Assembly: GCA_016718655.1 (NCBI GenBank)
Contig: JADKCV010000008.1
Span: 1 to 7,666, forward strand
Length of the DNA stretch: 7,666 bases
Source: Flavobacteriales bacterium
Lineage (GTDB): Bacteria > Bacteroidota > Bacteroidia > Flavobacteriales_F > PHOS-HE28
Direction of reading: 5' to 3'
Position numbers and translations under genes: made by a program. Below the pieces are notes generated by a model. It searched no databases, was not told the DNA's origin, and was given only the letters and a program-made list of their open reading frames with translations. Positions 1 to 5,590 of the stretch are shown here, piece by piece. Within the stretch, counting starts at the first letter, position 1, and every line of letters starts with the position of its first letter.

Positions 1-22
1 GACACCCTCCTTCGCACACCCC

Positions 23-486
23 ATGCGCACCGCACGCCTCCCCGCTTTCCGGTTCCTCCCGCTTCTGTGCATCCACCTGCTGGTGGCCTCGGGTTGCACC
101 AACACACCCGGCTCCCCGCCCCAGGAACAACTGAAGAACGAGGCCGCTCGTGCACATGCATTCCTCGCGGACCTGTACGCCGATGACTACTTCCCGAAGC
201 ACCTGGTGGACCGAGGCCGGGACATCCTGGTGGACCTCTGCCATACCCTCGAAGCCCGACCACCGAAGGACCTGGACGAACTATACGTGTACAGCCACCA
301 AGCCACCGAACGCTTCAACGACCTGCAGGCCTCATTCGAAGCAGCAGGGAGCGAACTGGAGACCGCCGCCCGCGAAAGCATCGGCACATGGACTTCGCCT
401 TCATCGCCGAAGCCTGTGGGTTCGATGCGGATGTGGAGGAAACGATCGCCGAGGGAGTGGTGAGGGGGACGGAAGTGGGTGCGTGA
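23..486 (+). CDS. DUF5713-like lipoprotein (frameshifted)
   Basis: The function of this family is unknown. The N-terminus is a lipoprotein signal: basic residues, a hydrophobic stretch and a lipobox VASGC with the acceptor Cys at residue 25, so the product is probably anchored to a membrane facing the periplasm. Residues ~45-122 (AFLADLYADDYFPKHLVD, PKDLDELY, ELETAARESIG) match my memory of DUF5713. The uninterrupted frame ends at 463 with an unfamily-like tail. Shifting frame at ~386-388 gives MDFAFIAEACGFDADVEE, the conserved family end, and a TGA at 484-486. One missing base (for example AA read as A in GGCACATGG) would join the halves into ~154 residues. Members I recall lack a signal peptide, so the lipobox is unusual. 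Only 22 bases precede the ATG, so an upstream operon partner cannot be excluded. Family call fairly sure; frameshift probably an error. Confidence 0.7.
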
Positions 487-540
487 TCAATTGACGCTCA
501 AGAGCACCACCACCCCATGGACCTCAAGCACCGCAGCCAT

Positions 541-586
541 CGGCTACGTGCACCTACATAGGCTCTCCGCAGCCTGTGGCTGCGCA
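541..586. repeat. Small hairpin repeat, copy A
   Basis: The stretch shares TACGTGCA (545-552) and TAGGCTCTCCG (559-569) with 4169-4212, at identical 14-base spacing. It ends in a perfect hairpin GCAGCC-TGT-GGCTGC (569-583). In the other copy the second stem pair changes from C-G to T-A on both sides, which suggests the fold is conserved. Role unknown. It sits in the otherwise empty gap between the DUF5713 gene and the antitoxin remnant. Confidence 0.55.
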
Positions 587-661
587 CCATGCTGGCAAGC
601 ACCTGTTGGCCAAGGTGAATTGCCGCGATCATACGCTGCATTTGAGATAGAACCCTGATCC

Positions 662-906
662 ATGCCCGCCGAACTGGATCTGCTCCAACGCAACGTGAAG
701 CTGATACGAACGCTCACAGCAGTGGAGGATGAACGAGTGATCGATGCGCTCGAGAGTACGCTTGCTGGTAGCACGCATCGCGCTCCCTGAGCCAGGACCA
801 GCTGAAGCAACTGGATGCCAGCATTCCTCGCTACATGAGCGGTGAGGTGCGCTCATACACCCCCGATCAGGTGCGGGCGCGTGCGTTGAAGGCTATCCGT
901 GGATGA
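662..906 (+). pseudogene. Broken antitoxin, paralogue of the intact one at 1039
   Basis: From the ATG at 662 the frame encodes about 42 residues and stops at TGA 788-790. In the next frame the reading resumes as LSQDQLKQLDASIPRYMSGE and continues to a stop at 904-906. The second half aligns well with the intact antitoxin downstream (LSDEQKEQLDAAHARYLRGE), including the Y-x-SGE/RGE-x-x-SYT segment and a basic C-terminus. The break falls at GCTCCCTGAG: one more C gives APLSQDQ and an ~81-residue antitoxin, close to the 75 residues of the paralogue. In such pairs the antitoxin N-terminus usually binds DNA and the C-terminus wraps the toxin. The stop overlaps an ATG (ATGA, 903-906) that opens the short possible toxin stub. 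Either a sequencing error or true decay explains it. Confidence 0.65.
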
Positions 907-986
907 ATTCAGCTGACGCAAGGGTGGTCGTGGATCACTGGTTCCGGTTCGTGGCGATCGTCCACCGGATGTTGAATGGCGAATGA
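903..986 (+). pseudogene. Possible toxin stub (RelE/ParE-like C-terminal end)
   Basis: A 27-codon reading frame starts with ATG overlapping the preceding antitoxin stop (ATGA), the usual layout of a toxin gene. It encodes MNSADARVVVD and then WFRFVAIVHRMLNGE. The last part resembles the closing strands of RelE/ParE toxins (hydrophobic strand followed by a His, as in xVxAIxHxRR). A full toxin is ~90-100 residues, so the middle would be deleted. The match is short and may be chance. Confidence 0.3.
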
Positions 987-1013
987 CCGTCGAGCAGCAT
1001 CGATCGGTGACTT

Positions 1014-1021
1014 TATCTTTG
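1014..1021 (+). promoter_or_regulatory. Bacteroidota-type -7 box, antitoxin-toxin operon
   Basis: TATCTTTG matches the Bacteroidota -7 consensus TAnnTTTG and lies 17 bases upstream of the ATG at 1039, which would leave a very short leader. I see no convincing -33 TTG at the normal distance. The box favours the start at 1039 over an in-frame ATG at 976, because 976 would lie upstream of the transcript. Confidence 0.45.
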
Positions 1022-1038
1022 GGACAAGCTTCCTGCCC

Positions 1039-1266
1039 ATGAAACTCAACGAACTGAAAGTAACCCTGGCGAAGCAGATCCTGGAATCGGAAAGCGAATC
1101 CGAGTTGCGATCCGTGGACATGGTATTGAACCAGGGCATCAACTTCGAGTTGAGCGACGAGCAAAAGGAGCAGCTTGATGCCGCGCATGCGCGCTACTTG
1201 CGCGGCGAGGGCAAGAGCTACACAAGCGCACAAATGGTGCGCCGGGTGCGCAAGGCGGTCCGCTGA
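1039..1266 (+). CDS. Antitoxin of a RelE/ParE-type module
   Basis: This 75-residue acidic-to-basic protein precedes and overlaps a RelE/ParE-like toxin, so it is most likely the antitoxin that binds the toxin and represses the operon. It begins MKLNELKVTLAKQILESESE, has a predicted helical middle (LSDEQKEQLDAAHARYLRGE) and ends with a basic VRRVRKAVR. An in-frame ATG at 976 would add 21 residues of poor quality. I chose 1039 because the extra segment contains the TATCTTTG promoter box and because the paralogue at 662 has a similar length. The stop and the toxin start share one base (TGATG at 1264-1268), implying translational coupling. The broken copy immediately upstream suggests a local duplication of the module. 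Confidence 0.7.
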   Translation: MKLNELKVTLAKQILESESESELRSVDMVLNQGINFELSDEQKEQLDAAHARYLRGEGKSYTSAQMVRRVRKAVR

Positions 1267-1565
1267 TGGCGTTGTCGGTCATTTATCGCGATGAGGCCAC
1301 CGATGATATCACCGAGGCCATGCGGTGGTACCGTGATCAGAAGGAAGGTCTGGATGAGCACTTTCTCGCTGCCGTGCTCGCTTGCGAGGCGTTCGTGCTT
1401 CAATTTCCGAAAGGTGCCCCGGTAGTTCACAAGCACCATAGGCAAACTCCGGTGAAAGGGTTTCCCTATGTGATGCTCTTCGGTGTATGGCACGATGAGC
1501 TTGTGATCTACCGCATCTTCCATACCAGCCAGCACCCGAAGAAGAAGTTCAGGCGGAAGAAGTAG
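1266..1565 (+). CDS. RelE/ParE-family toxin
   Basis: The 99-residue product has the layout of RelE/ParE toxins. It opens with a short strand (LSVIYRDEA), followed by a long helical pair (EAMRWYRDQKEGLDEHFLAAV). Then comes the FPKGAPVVHKHHRQTPVKGFPYV segment leading into the core strands (LFGVWHDELVIYRIFHTSQ) and a very basic tail (HPKKKFRRKK). RelE members cut mRNA on the ribosome and ParE members inhibit gyrase. The sequence alone does not tell me which applies, though the WYRDQ and RxxxVKGFPY pattern is the common ParE-like Bacteroidota type. It overlaps the antitoxin by one base. Fourteen bases after its stop begins a hairpin repeat that also follows the second toxin-antitoxin pair. The reading frame is intact, unlike several neighbours. 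Confidence 0.8.
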   Translation: MALSVIYRDEATDDITEAMRWYRDQKEGLDEHFLAAVLACEAFVLQFPKGAPVVHKHHRQTPVKGFPYVMLFGVWHDELVIYRIFHTSQHPKKKFRRKK

Positions 1566-1579
1566 CGGATGACGTGGAG

Positions 1580-1649
1580 GCGCAGGGTCCTCTGCGAGAG
1601 ACCCGGCACAGGTTTGGATGGGAAGACCCTGCAACGGTTCAAGGTGTAT
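1580..1649. repeat. Structured repeat, copy 1 (after RelE-like toxin)
   Basis: This ~70-base element is nearly identical to 5519-5590. Both open GCGCAGGGTC, contain a hairpin (here GGGT-C-CTCT-GCG-AGAG-ACCC, 1585-1604), continue with CAGGTTTGGAT and close with GACCCTGC (1625-1632). The closing 8-mer is the reverse complement of GCAGGGTC at 1582-1589, so the element can fold as a whole. The spacing between the two 8-mers is 43 bases in both copies. It has no T-run, so it is not a classic terminator, though it could still act at a transcript 3' end. Confidence 0.75.
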
Positions 1650-1671
1650 TGCCGAAGGGTCTTTGCCATGG

Positions 1672-1714
1672 GCGCAAGGTCCGCTTCGAGAGACATTACA
1701 CAGGTTTCAAGGTC
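1672..1714. repeat. Degenerate second unit of the structured repeat
   Basis: The bases GCGCAAGGTCCGCTTCGAGA at 1672-1691, followed by GACATTACACAGGTTTCAAG, repeat the pattern GCGCAGGGTCC-TCTTCGAGAGAC-CAGGTTT of copy 1 with substitutions. It abuts the stop codon (1714-1716) of the convergent minus-strand lipoprotein, so the space between the two convergent genes is filled almost completely by repeat units. Confidence 0.5.
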
Positions 1715-2337
1715 TACTTACCACCCGACCGCTGTTCCTTCTCCAATGCAGCCTCCAAGGCCCGCATCCGCGCCAGCTCCTCTTTCCACACTGCGTCATG
1801 TGCTGTCGTAGTCGCCTGATAGCCCTCCATCAGTGCCAAGGTCCGCTCCACCTTGATCCGGGTGATCAGATCATTGATTCGCACCACGGAGGCTGCATAG
1901 GCTGCAGCCGAAGCCCGGGCACCCGCCATGCGGGCGGTGAAACGATCACGGCTCGATACCACGGTGGCGATCAGTGCAGCGCGCATGGTCGTATCACCAA
2001 TGGCCCCGGCACGCGCCAAAGCGGCGGTGTAGTAGGAGGCGTTCCGCTCCATGAAACGATCGTATTCCTCCATGGCGGTCCGATGATGCACATGCTGTGC
2101 CTCGATCCGTTCCAGCAAGCCCGCCAATGCCGTGTCCTTCTCCAGCACATCGGCGAACAGGCCATCCACCAGGTCCTTTCCGTAACCCGAACGGGGAAAG
2201 GAACCCAGCATCCCGTCCACCTTCTGTTCCACCGCCCCGGCATCCTGTAACGCCTGTGGCAGATCTTCCGCAGGGCTGTTCGTACGCCCACAGGAAACAA
2301 GGAGGGTCATCGACACGATGAGCAAGAGGTACTTCAT
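1714..2337 (-). CDS. Helical lipoprotein of unknown function
   Basis: I do not recognise this protein. It begins MKYLLLIVSMTLLVSCGRTN: one Lys, a hydrophobic core and a lipobox LVSC with Cys at residue 16, so it is probably a lipoprotein. The remaining ~190 residues are rich in Ala, Glu and Arg with almost no Pro after residue 50, which suggests a mostly alpha-helical fold. Residues ~95-200 could form long paired helices (HHRTAMEEYDRFMERNASYY; ARASAAAYAASVVRINDLI; LARMRALEAALEKEQ). The frame is open upstream to 2451, but I chose ATG 2337 because the signal peptide starts exactly there and the preceding 38 residues look non-coding. A candidate -7 box lies 30 bases upstream. It is divergent from the amidohydrolase and convergent with the RelE-like toxin. 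The reading frame is intact. Confidence 0.7.
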   Translation of the reverse strand: MKYLLLIVSMTLLVSCGRTNSPAEDLPQALQDAGAVEQKVDGMLGSFPRSGYGKDLVDGLFADVLEKDTALAGLLERIEAQHVHHRTAMEEYDRFMERNASYYTAALARAGAIGDTTMRAALIATVVSSRDRFTARMAGARASAAAYAASVVRINDLITRIKVERTLALMEGYQATTTAHDAVWKEELARMRALEAALEKEQRSGGK

Positions 2338-2366
2338 GGTCACAAGCAGGTTGGCTGTCAGTTGCT

Positions 2367-2374
2367 CGAAACTA
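2367..2374 (-). promoter_or_regulatory. Candidate -7 box for the lipoprotein gene
   Basis: On the minus strand the bases read TAGTTTCG, a one-mismatch match to TAnnTTTG, 29 bases before the ATG at 2337. No clear -33 element is visible, so the call is tentative. Confidence 0.3.
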
Positions 2375-2535
2375 GCCACACACGCCGGCACCCTTCCAGT
2401 GCATTCGGATGAACGGTACCGCGCAGGTGATGGCCGCGTTCCGCAGTGCACGTGACCGGCCGATCACGCATCGGCACACCGTCCTTGCGCAGACCCGGTG
2501 CAACGTAGCCAGCTGGAGATCCGTCCTGTACAGGA

Positions 2536-3965
2536 ATGAACAGCACGCACCTCCTTCGCCCAGCCCTGATCGGGCTCGCGCTCCACGCTTCGGTCGTTGC
2601 CCAACACCCACTTCCCGATCGGAACAAGGTCCATGCGGATCCGCCCGCCATCACGGTCATCGAACACGTGAACGTGGTGACCATGGTCGACGGTGGCGCG
2701 CCCTGATGGATGCGACCGTGGTGATCGCGAACGGACGGATCGTAGCCTTGCAGGGTCCGATCCCCGACGGTGCGTTGCGTATCGATGGCAGTGGCAAGTG
2801 GATGATCCCCGGCCTCACCGACATGCATGTGCACATCCCTTCCGATGGGTTCATGGGCCCGAATAAGCATCCCACACAAGGACCCGACCTGCACCTGAAC
2901 GTCCAGGACCTCATGACGCCGTACCTCGCCAACGGTGTCACCCAGGTCTTCAACCTCGATGCCACGGCTGGATCCATGGCCCAACGCAACCTGATCGAAC
3001 GCGGTGATGTGCTGGGACCGCACATGGCCCTGGCCGCCTTGATCGATGGGGGCGAGGGGCAGGGACGACGGGTGAACAGCCCCGCCGAAGGGAAGGCAGT
3101 GCGTGCGCGATGCACAGGCCGAGGGCTACGAATTCATCAAGGTGTACTCGGAACTCGATACCGCCACCTTCCGCGCCATCCTCGAGGAGGCCGCCCTACG
3201 CCGCATGAAGACCGTGGGACACATCCCCGATGCCTTCCAGAAGGACCTGGCCGCCGCATTCCAGCCGAACTTCGGCATGGTGGCCCACGCCGAGGAGTTC
3301 TCCAAGCACTCCGCGGACTTCACCGAGGCCGATGCCCTGCGCTTCGCTCAACTCGCACGACAGGGCGGCACCTGGGTCACACCCACCTTGACCACCATCC
3401 GCTGGATCGCCAGCGAGATCCGCTCGCTCGATGAACTGCGCGCCTTGCCGGCCTTGAAGTACATGCACCCCTTGATCCAACAGAAATGGCTCAAGGCCAA
3501 TCACTACAACCGGATTTCACCCCAGAGGATGCGGACCATTTCGATCGCATGGTCCTGTTCCAAGCCCGGCTGGTGAAGGCCTTCCAGGAGGCAGGCGTCC
3601 CCATCGTGGCGGGTACCGATGCGGGCACATCCGGCGTGGTGCCCGGCTTCTCGCTCCACGACGAACTGGAACTGCTCGTTGCTGCGGGACTGACGCCACG
3701 GGAAGCGCTTGCCGCTGCCACGCGTTTGCCGGCCGTGTGGCTCGGTGTGGACCAGGAGCGTGGGACCATTGAGATCGGCAAGGCCGCGGACCTGGTCCTG
3801 CTGGATGCCGACCCGCTGGCGGACATCGCGAACACACGCAGGATCCACGGCGTGATGCTGAACGGGCGCTGGTTGGACCGGGCCACGCTGGATGCGATGC
3901 TCCTCGACCTCGCCGCATGGAACACCGCGAACAAGGATCGCTTCACGTGGCCACCCAAGCGCTAG
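2536..3965 (+). CDS. Secreted amidohydrolase (imidazolonepropionase-like), three frameshifts
   Basis: This is a metal-dependent hydrolase of the amidohydrolase superfamily, of the exported imidazolonepropionase/Xaa-Pro dipeptidase-like type; the substrate cannot be told. It starts at ATG 2536 with a signal peptide (MNSTHLLRPALIGLALHASV, then VAQ), so it probably acts in the periplasm. Visible metal ligands in order: HVH at 2826-2834 (GLTDMHVHIP), the likely carboxylated Lys in FIKVYSE (3139), His in TVGHIPDA (3220), His in MVAHAEEF (3286) and Asp in AGTDAGTSG (3618). The C-terminus has the usual IGKAADLVLLDADPL strand pair. The reading changes frame at 2701-2703 (one C short: GAP-LMDATVVI), at ~3094-3103 (two bases short or one extra) and at 3510-3511 (one C short: NHYN-PDFTPED). 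Repaired length is ~477 residues. All catalytic residues survive, which favours assembly errors over decay. A frame open from 2409 is a false extension. Confidence 0.85.
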
Positions 3966-3987
3966 GGATGCCGTACGGGCGCAAATA

Positions 3988-4165
3988 CTAGCGCAGCAGC
4001 GTCACATGCCCCTCCTTGCGATCCGCTTCGGAGACACCTGCCAGCGTAGGCATCAGCTCGTAGGCCTACACCCTGACCGTCACCATCTCCCCGTAGGCAC
4101 TGCCGTCCCAACCTGCGGCGGCATCCGTCGTGTGGGGCAGCGCACGACCCCTCGCTGCGTCTAGC
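3988..4165 (-). pseudogene. Remnant of a CHU_C / gliding-motility-type sorting domain (T9SS type B)
   Basis: Read on the minus strand, the end of a large secreted protein remains: LPHTTDAAAGWDGSAYGEMV, then TVRV, a TAG stop at 4066-4068, and in the same frame AYELMPTLAG to EADRKEGHVTLLR and a TAG at 3988-3990. The GWDG turn, the VYAY strand and the RKGxVTLxR end are hallmarks of the gliding motility-associated C-terminal domain that directs proteins to the type IX secretion system. The internal TAG stands where a TAC (Tyr of VYAY) is expected, so a single C-to-G change explains it. Upstream of ~4165 the similarity fades, next to a hairpin repeat. No start or body of the protein is present, so this is an orphan 3' end. 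Confidence 0.65.
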
Positions 4166-4168
4166 CTG

Positions 4169-4212
4169 CGGATACGTGCAACAACGTAGGCTCTCCGTAG
4201 ACTCTGGCTACC
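4169..4212. repeat. Small hairpin repeat, copy B
   Basis: The stretch shares TACGTGCA (4173-4180) and TAGGCTCTCCG (4187-4197) with 541-586. The hairpin here is GTAGAC-TCT-GGCTAC (4197-4211). It keeps the 3-base loop and pairs T-A where copy A pairs C-G, with one A-G mismatch. Thirteen bases downstream, CCTGATCCATGCC (4225-4237) also recurs after copy A at 654-666, although at a different distance. Confidence 0.55.
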
Positions 4213-4269
4213 TTTCCACTTCGACCTGATCCATGCCATCCGGTCACCGCATCGGCACCGCCACCCACC

Positions 4270-4881
4270 ATGGGCCTCCGTTATCAAAAACGCATCCCCC
4301 TCGGCAAAGGGCTAGGGGTGAACCTGAGCGGCTCAGGCGCTTCGGTGAGCATGCGCACCAAGTACGGATCCTTCGGTCCGCGTGGCTTCAACCTGCGCAC
4401 CGGCATACCCGGCCTCACCTACCGCAGCGGCGGCACACGCAGCAAAGGAGGAGGAGGCTTCGAGGTGCTGGTGATGCTGCTATTCGCGCTCACCGTGGGG
4501 GTGATCGCCGTCATCGCATGGAACGTGACCCGTTTCATTTTCTGGGCCGTGGTGGAGCTGGTGAAGGCCCTCATCCGCCTCTTCATGAAGCCGCGCGAAG
4601 AAGCACCGTCCGATGCCGCCCGCTACGTGCACCAGCTCACCACGGAGGGCCTCCCGGACCATATGCGCACGGCAACGTTCCTCGTCACCGAGCGCCTCGC
4701 CACCGATGGCACCATCGTCACCCAGGGCATGCCCGTGCTGCGCTATACCATCAACGGCGTGCCCATGACCATCGCGGCCCACGAAAGCGGCGTGCTCACC
4801 CACCACAAGGCCCCCGGCGATACGATCCTGCCGGATGATGAACTGTTCACGGTGCGGGGGGAGCGGAGGGCGGAACCCTAA
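4270..4881 (+). CDS. DUF4236 membrane protein with lipoyl-like C-terminal domain
   Basis: Function unknown; three parts are visible in 203 residues. Residues 1-52 (MGLRYQKRIPLGKGLGVNLS, FGPRGFNLRTGIPGLTYR) fit the DUF4236 pattern of a short Gly-rich beta domain. After a Gly/Ser linker, residues ~65-97 form one long or two short membrane segments (VLVMLLFALTVGVIAVIAW), with the basic/hydrophobic stretch VKALIRLFMKPRE behind. Residues ~148-195 (TIVTQGMPVLRYTINGVP, then SGVLTHHKAPGDTILPDDEL) have the repeated G-x-P-V-L / PGD-x-IL-x-x-DELF layout of a biotinyl/lipoyl-type hairpin domain. No Lys sits at the central turn (GVPMT), so it is unlikely to carry a cofactor and may instead be a structural or binding module. 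ATG 4270 starts exactly at the domain; an overlapping longer frame from 4233 is out of phase. The frame is intact and stands alone between remnants. Confidence 0.75.
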   Translation: MGLRYQKRIPLGKGLGVNLSGSGASVSMRTKYGSFGPRGFNLRTGIPGLTYRSGGTRSKGGGGFEVLVMLLFALTVGVIAVIAWNVTRFIFWAVVELVKALIRLFMKPREEAPSDAARYVHQLTTEGLPDHMRTATFLVTERLATDGTIVTQGMPVLRYTINGVPMTIAAHESGVLTHHKAPGDTILPDDELFTVRGERRAEP

Positions 4882-4950
4882 CGAACTTCTGCACCAGAAC
4901 GTATCCTTTCGCCTGAAGGGTCCGGAAGAGGCAGACCTTGGGGATTTTTG
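4878..4950 (-). pseudogene. Possible orphan end of a T9SS type A sorting domain
   Basis: On the minus strand one frame reads CLFRTLQAKGYVLVQKFV, very like the last strand pair of a T9SS C-terminal domain (GLYLFR...KGxxLVQKFV). A stop TAG at 4878-4880 comes into frame if one T is restored to GTTAG. Restoring TG near 4939 would give PQGL-CLFRT ahead of it. Only about 25 codons are left, they overlap the stop of the DUF4236 gene, and beyond ~4950 the vapBC promoter begins. Short, so chance is possible. Confidence 0.35.
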
Positions 4951-4964
4951 CGGCAACCAGGGCT

Positions 4965-4972
4965 TATATTCG
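4965..4972 (+). promoter_or_regulatory. Bacteroidota-type -7 box for the VapBC pair
   Basis: TATATTCG fits TAnnTTTG with one mismatch and ends only seven bases before the antitoxin ATG at 4980, so the transcript would be leaderless or nearly so. TTG-containing sequence lies upstream at 4938-4940 and 4948-4950, but neither sits at the textbook spacing. The box decides the start in favour of 4980 over the in-frame ATG at 4938. Confidence 0.5.
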
Positions 4973-4979
4973 CAAGACC

Positions 4980-5147
4980 ATGGCCAAGCTCGCAAAGAAA
5001 CGCCCCGCACGAACCGCTGCCGTGCGCAAGAGCACACCGAAGCGACCCAAACGTGTATTGCCCGATGTACGCAAGTTCGCAGGGGCCGTGCCGGGTATGG
5101 CCGACTGGGCGATCGAGGAAGTGAAGCGCATGCGCGATGAGTGGTGA
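4980..5147 (+). CDS. Short basic antitoxin of the VapBC-type pair
   Basis: This 55-residue protein is called an antitoxin from position: it precedes a PIN-domain toxin and overlaps it by 11 bases (5137-5147). The first ~28 residues are highly basic (MAKLAKKRPARTAAVRKSTP, KRPKRV) and Pro-containing, unlike the folded AbrB, RHH or Phd/YefM DNA-binding domains of most VapB proteins. The last ~18 (MADWAIEEVKRMRDEW) form an amphipathic helix of the kind that lies in the groove of a PIN toxin. The basic part could contact operator DNA without a folded domain; this is inference. ATG 4938 is in frame, but the extra 14 codons cover the -7 box, so 4980 is preferred. I do not recognise a named antitoxin family. 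Confidence 0.6.
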   Translation: MAKLAKKRPARTAAVRKSTPKRPKRVLPDVRKFAGAVPGMADWAIEEVKRMRDEW

Positions 5148-5505
5148 ACGCATCCTTGCCGATACCAACATCCTCATCCGCATGTTCTCCAACGAGAAGG
5201 CGGTCGTGGATCTCTTGGATGGTGCCGATGTTCACGTATCGTTCATTACCGAGATCGAACTGCTAGCGACCTCCCGTATCACCGACGCACAAGCCAAACG
5301 AATACGGGCTTTCCTGGACCAGTGCATCATCGTATCCGCTGAACCGGACGTCCGCCGTTTCGCCATCGACTTCCGTAAGCAGACCGGACTGAAACTACCG
5401 GACTGCATCATCGCCGCAACAGCCGCTTACCTGAACATGCCCTTGGTCACCGGTGACAAGGACTTCGATCGGCTGCAGGATGAGATCGCGCTTTTCCGCT
5501 TGTGA
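5137..5505 (+). CDS. vapC: PIN-domain ribonuclease toxin (VapC family)
   Basis: The 122-residue product is a complete PIN domain, the size typical of VapC toxins, which cut tRNA or rRNA using Mg2+ or Mn2+. The four acidic positions are present: Asp9 in LADTNILI, Glu41 in ITEIELLA (Glu39 also possible), Asp89 in KLPDCIIAATA, and Asp107 in LVTGDKDF with Asp109 and Asp111 nearby. The order and spacing match the family. It starts with an ATG inside the antitoxin gene, overlapping by 11 bases, so the two are translationally coupled and presumably auto-regulated from the promoter at 4965. The frame is intact. Thirteen bases after its stop begins the same hairpin repeat that follows the RelE-like toxin. 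Which RNA it cuts cannot be told. Confidence 0.88.
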   Translation: MSGERILADTNILIRMFSNEKAVVDLLDGADVHVSFITEIELLATSRITDAQAKRIRAFLDQCIIVSAEPDVRRFAIDFRKQTGLKLPDCIIAATAAYLNMPLVTGDKDFDRLQDEIALFRL

Positions 5506-5518
5506 CTGCGGCTCCGTG

Positions 5519-5590
5519 GCGCAGGGTCCTCTTCGAGAGACCCGGCGCAGGTTTGGATAGGTAGACCCTGCGAAGGTTTAACGGCTGTAT
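5519..5590. repeat. Structured repeat, copy 2 (after VapC)
   Basis: Near-identical partner of 1580-1649. The hairpin GGGT-C-CTCT-TCG-AGAG-ACCC (5524-5543) has the same stem and bulge, and only the loop differs (TCG instead of GCG). GCAGGGTC (5521-5528) and its reverse complement GACCCTGC (5564-5571) are again 43 bases apart. Its right end runs into the sorting-domain fragment that follows. Confidence 0.75.

Noticed and set aside
1580..1714. Repeat plus toxin genes as integron attC sites and cassettes
   Set aside because: The stems do not show the RYYYAAC/GTTRRRY core pair. The genes lie on both strands and copies are thousands of bases apart, so there is no cassette array.
2358..3023. Long minus-strand open frame opposite the amidohydrolase
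   Set aside because: It lies opposite the hallmark HVH region of the amidohydrolase and has no recognisable motif. Its last ~60 codons (2372-2535) look slightly protein-like (GYVAPGLRKDG, GTVHPNALEG), but I cannot match them to anything and they overlap the lipoprotein promoter region.
2690..3515. Programmed ribosomal frameshifting in the amidohydrolase
   Set aside because: Three shifts in different directions at unrelated sequences, without slippery heptamers, and similar breaks in unrelated genes point to sequence error.
4480..5235. 251-codon minus-strand frame
   Set aside because: It is antisense to the DUF4236 gene and the VapBC pair, both well supported. Its composition is that of a GC-rich shadow frame.
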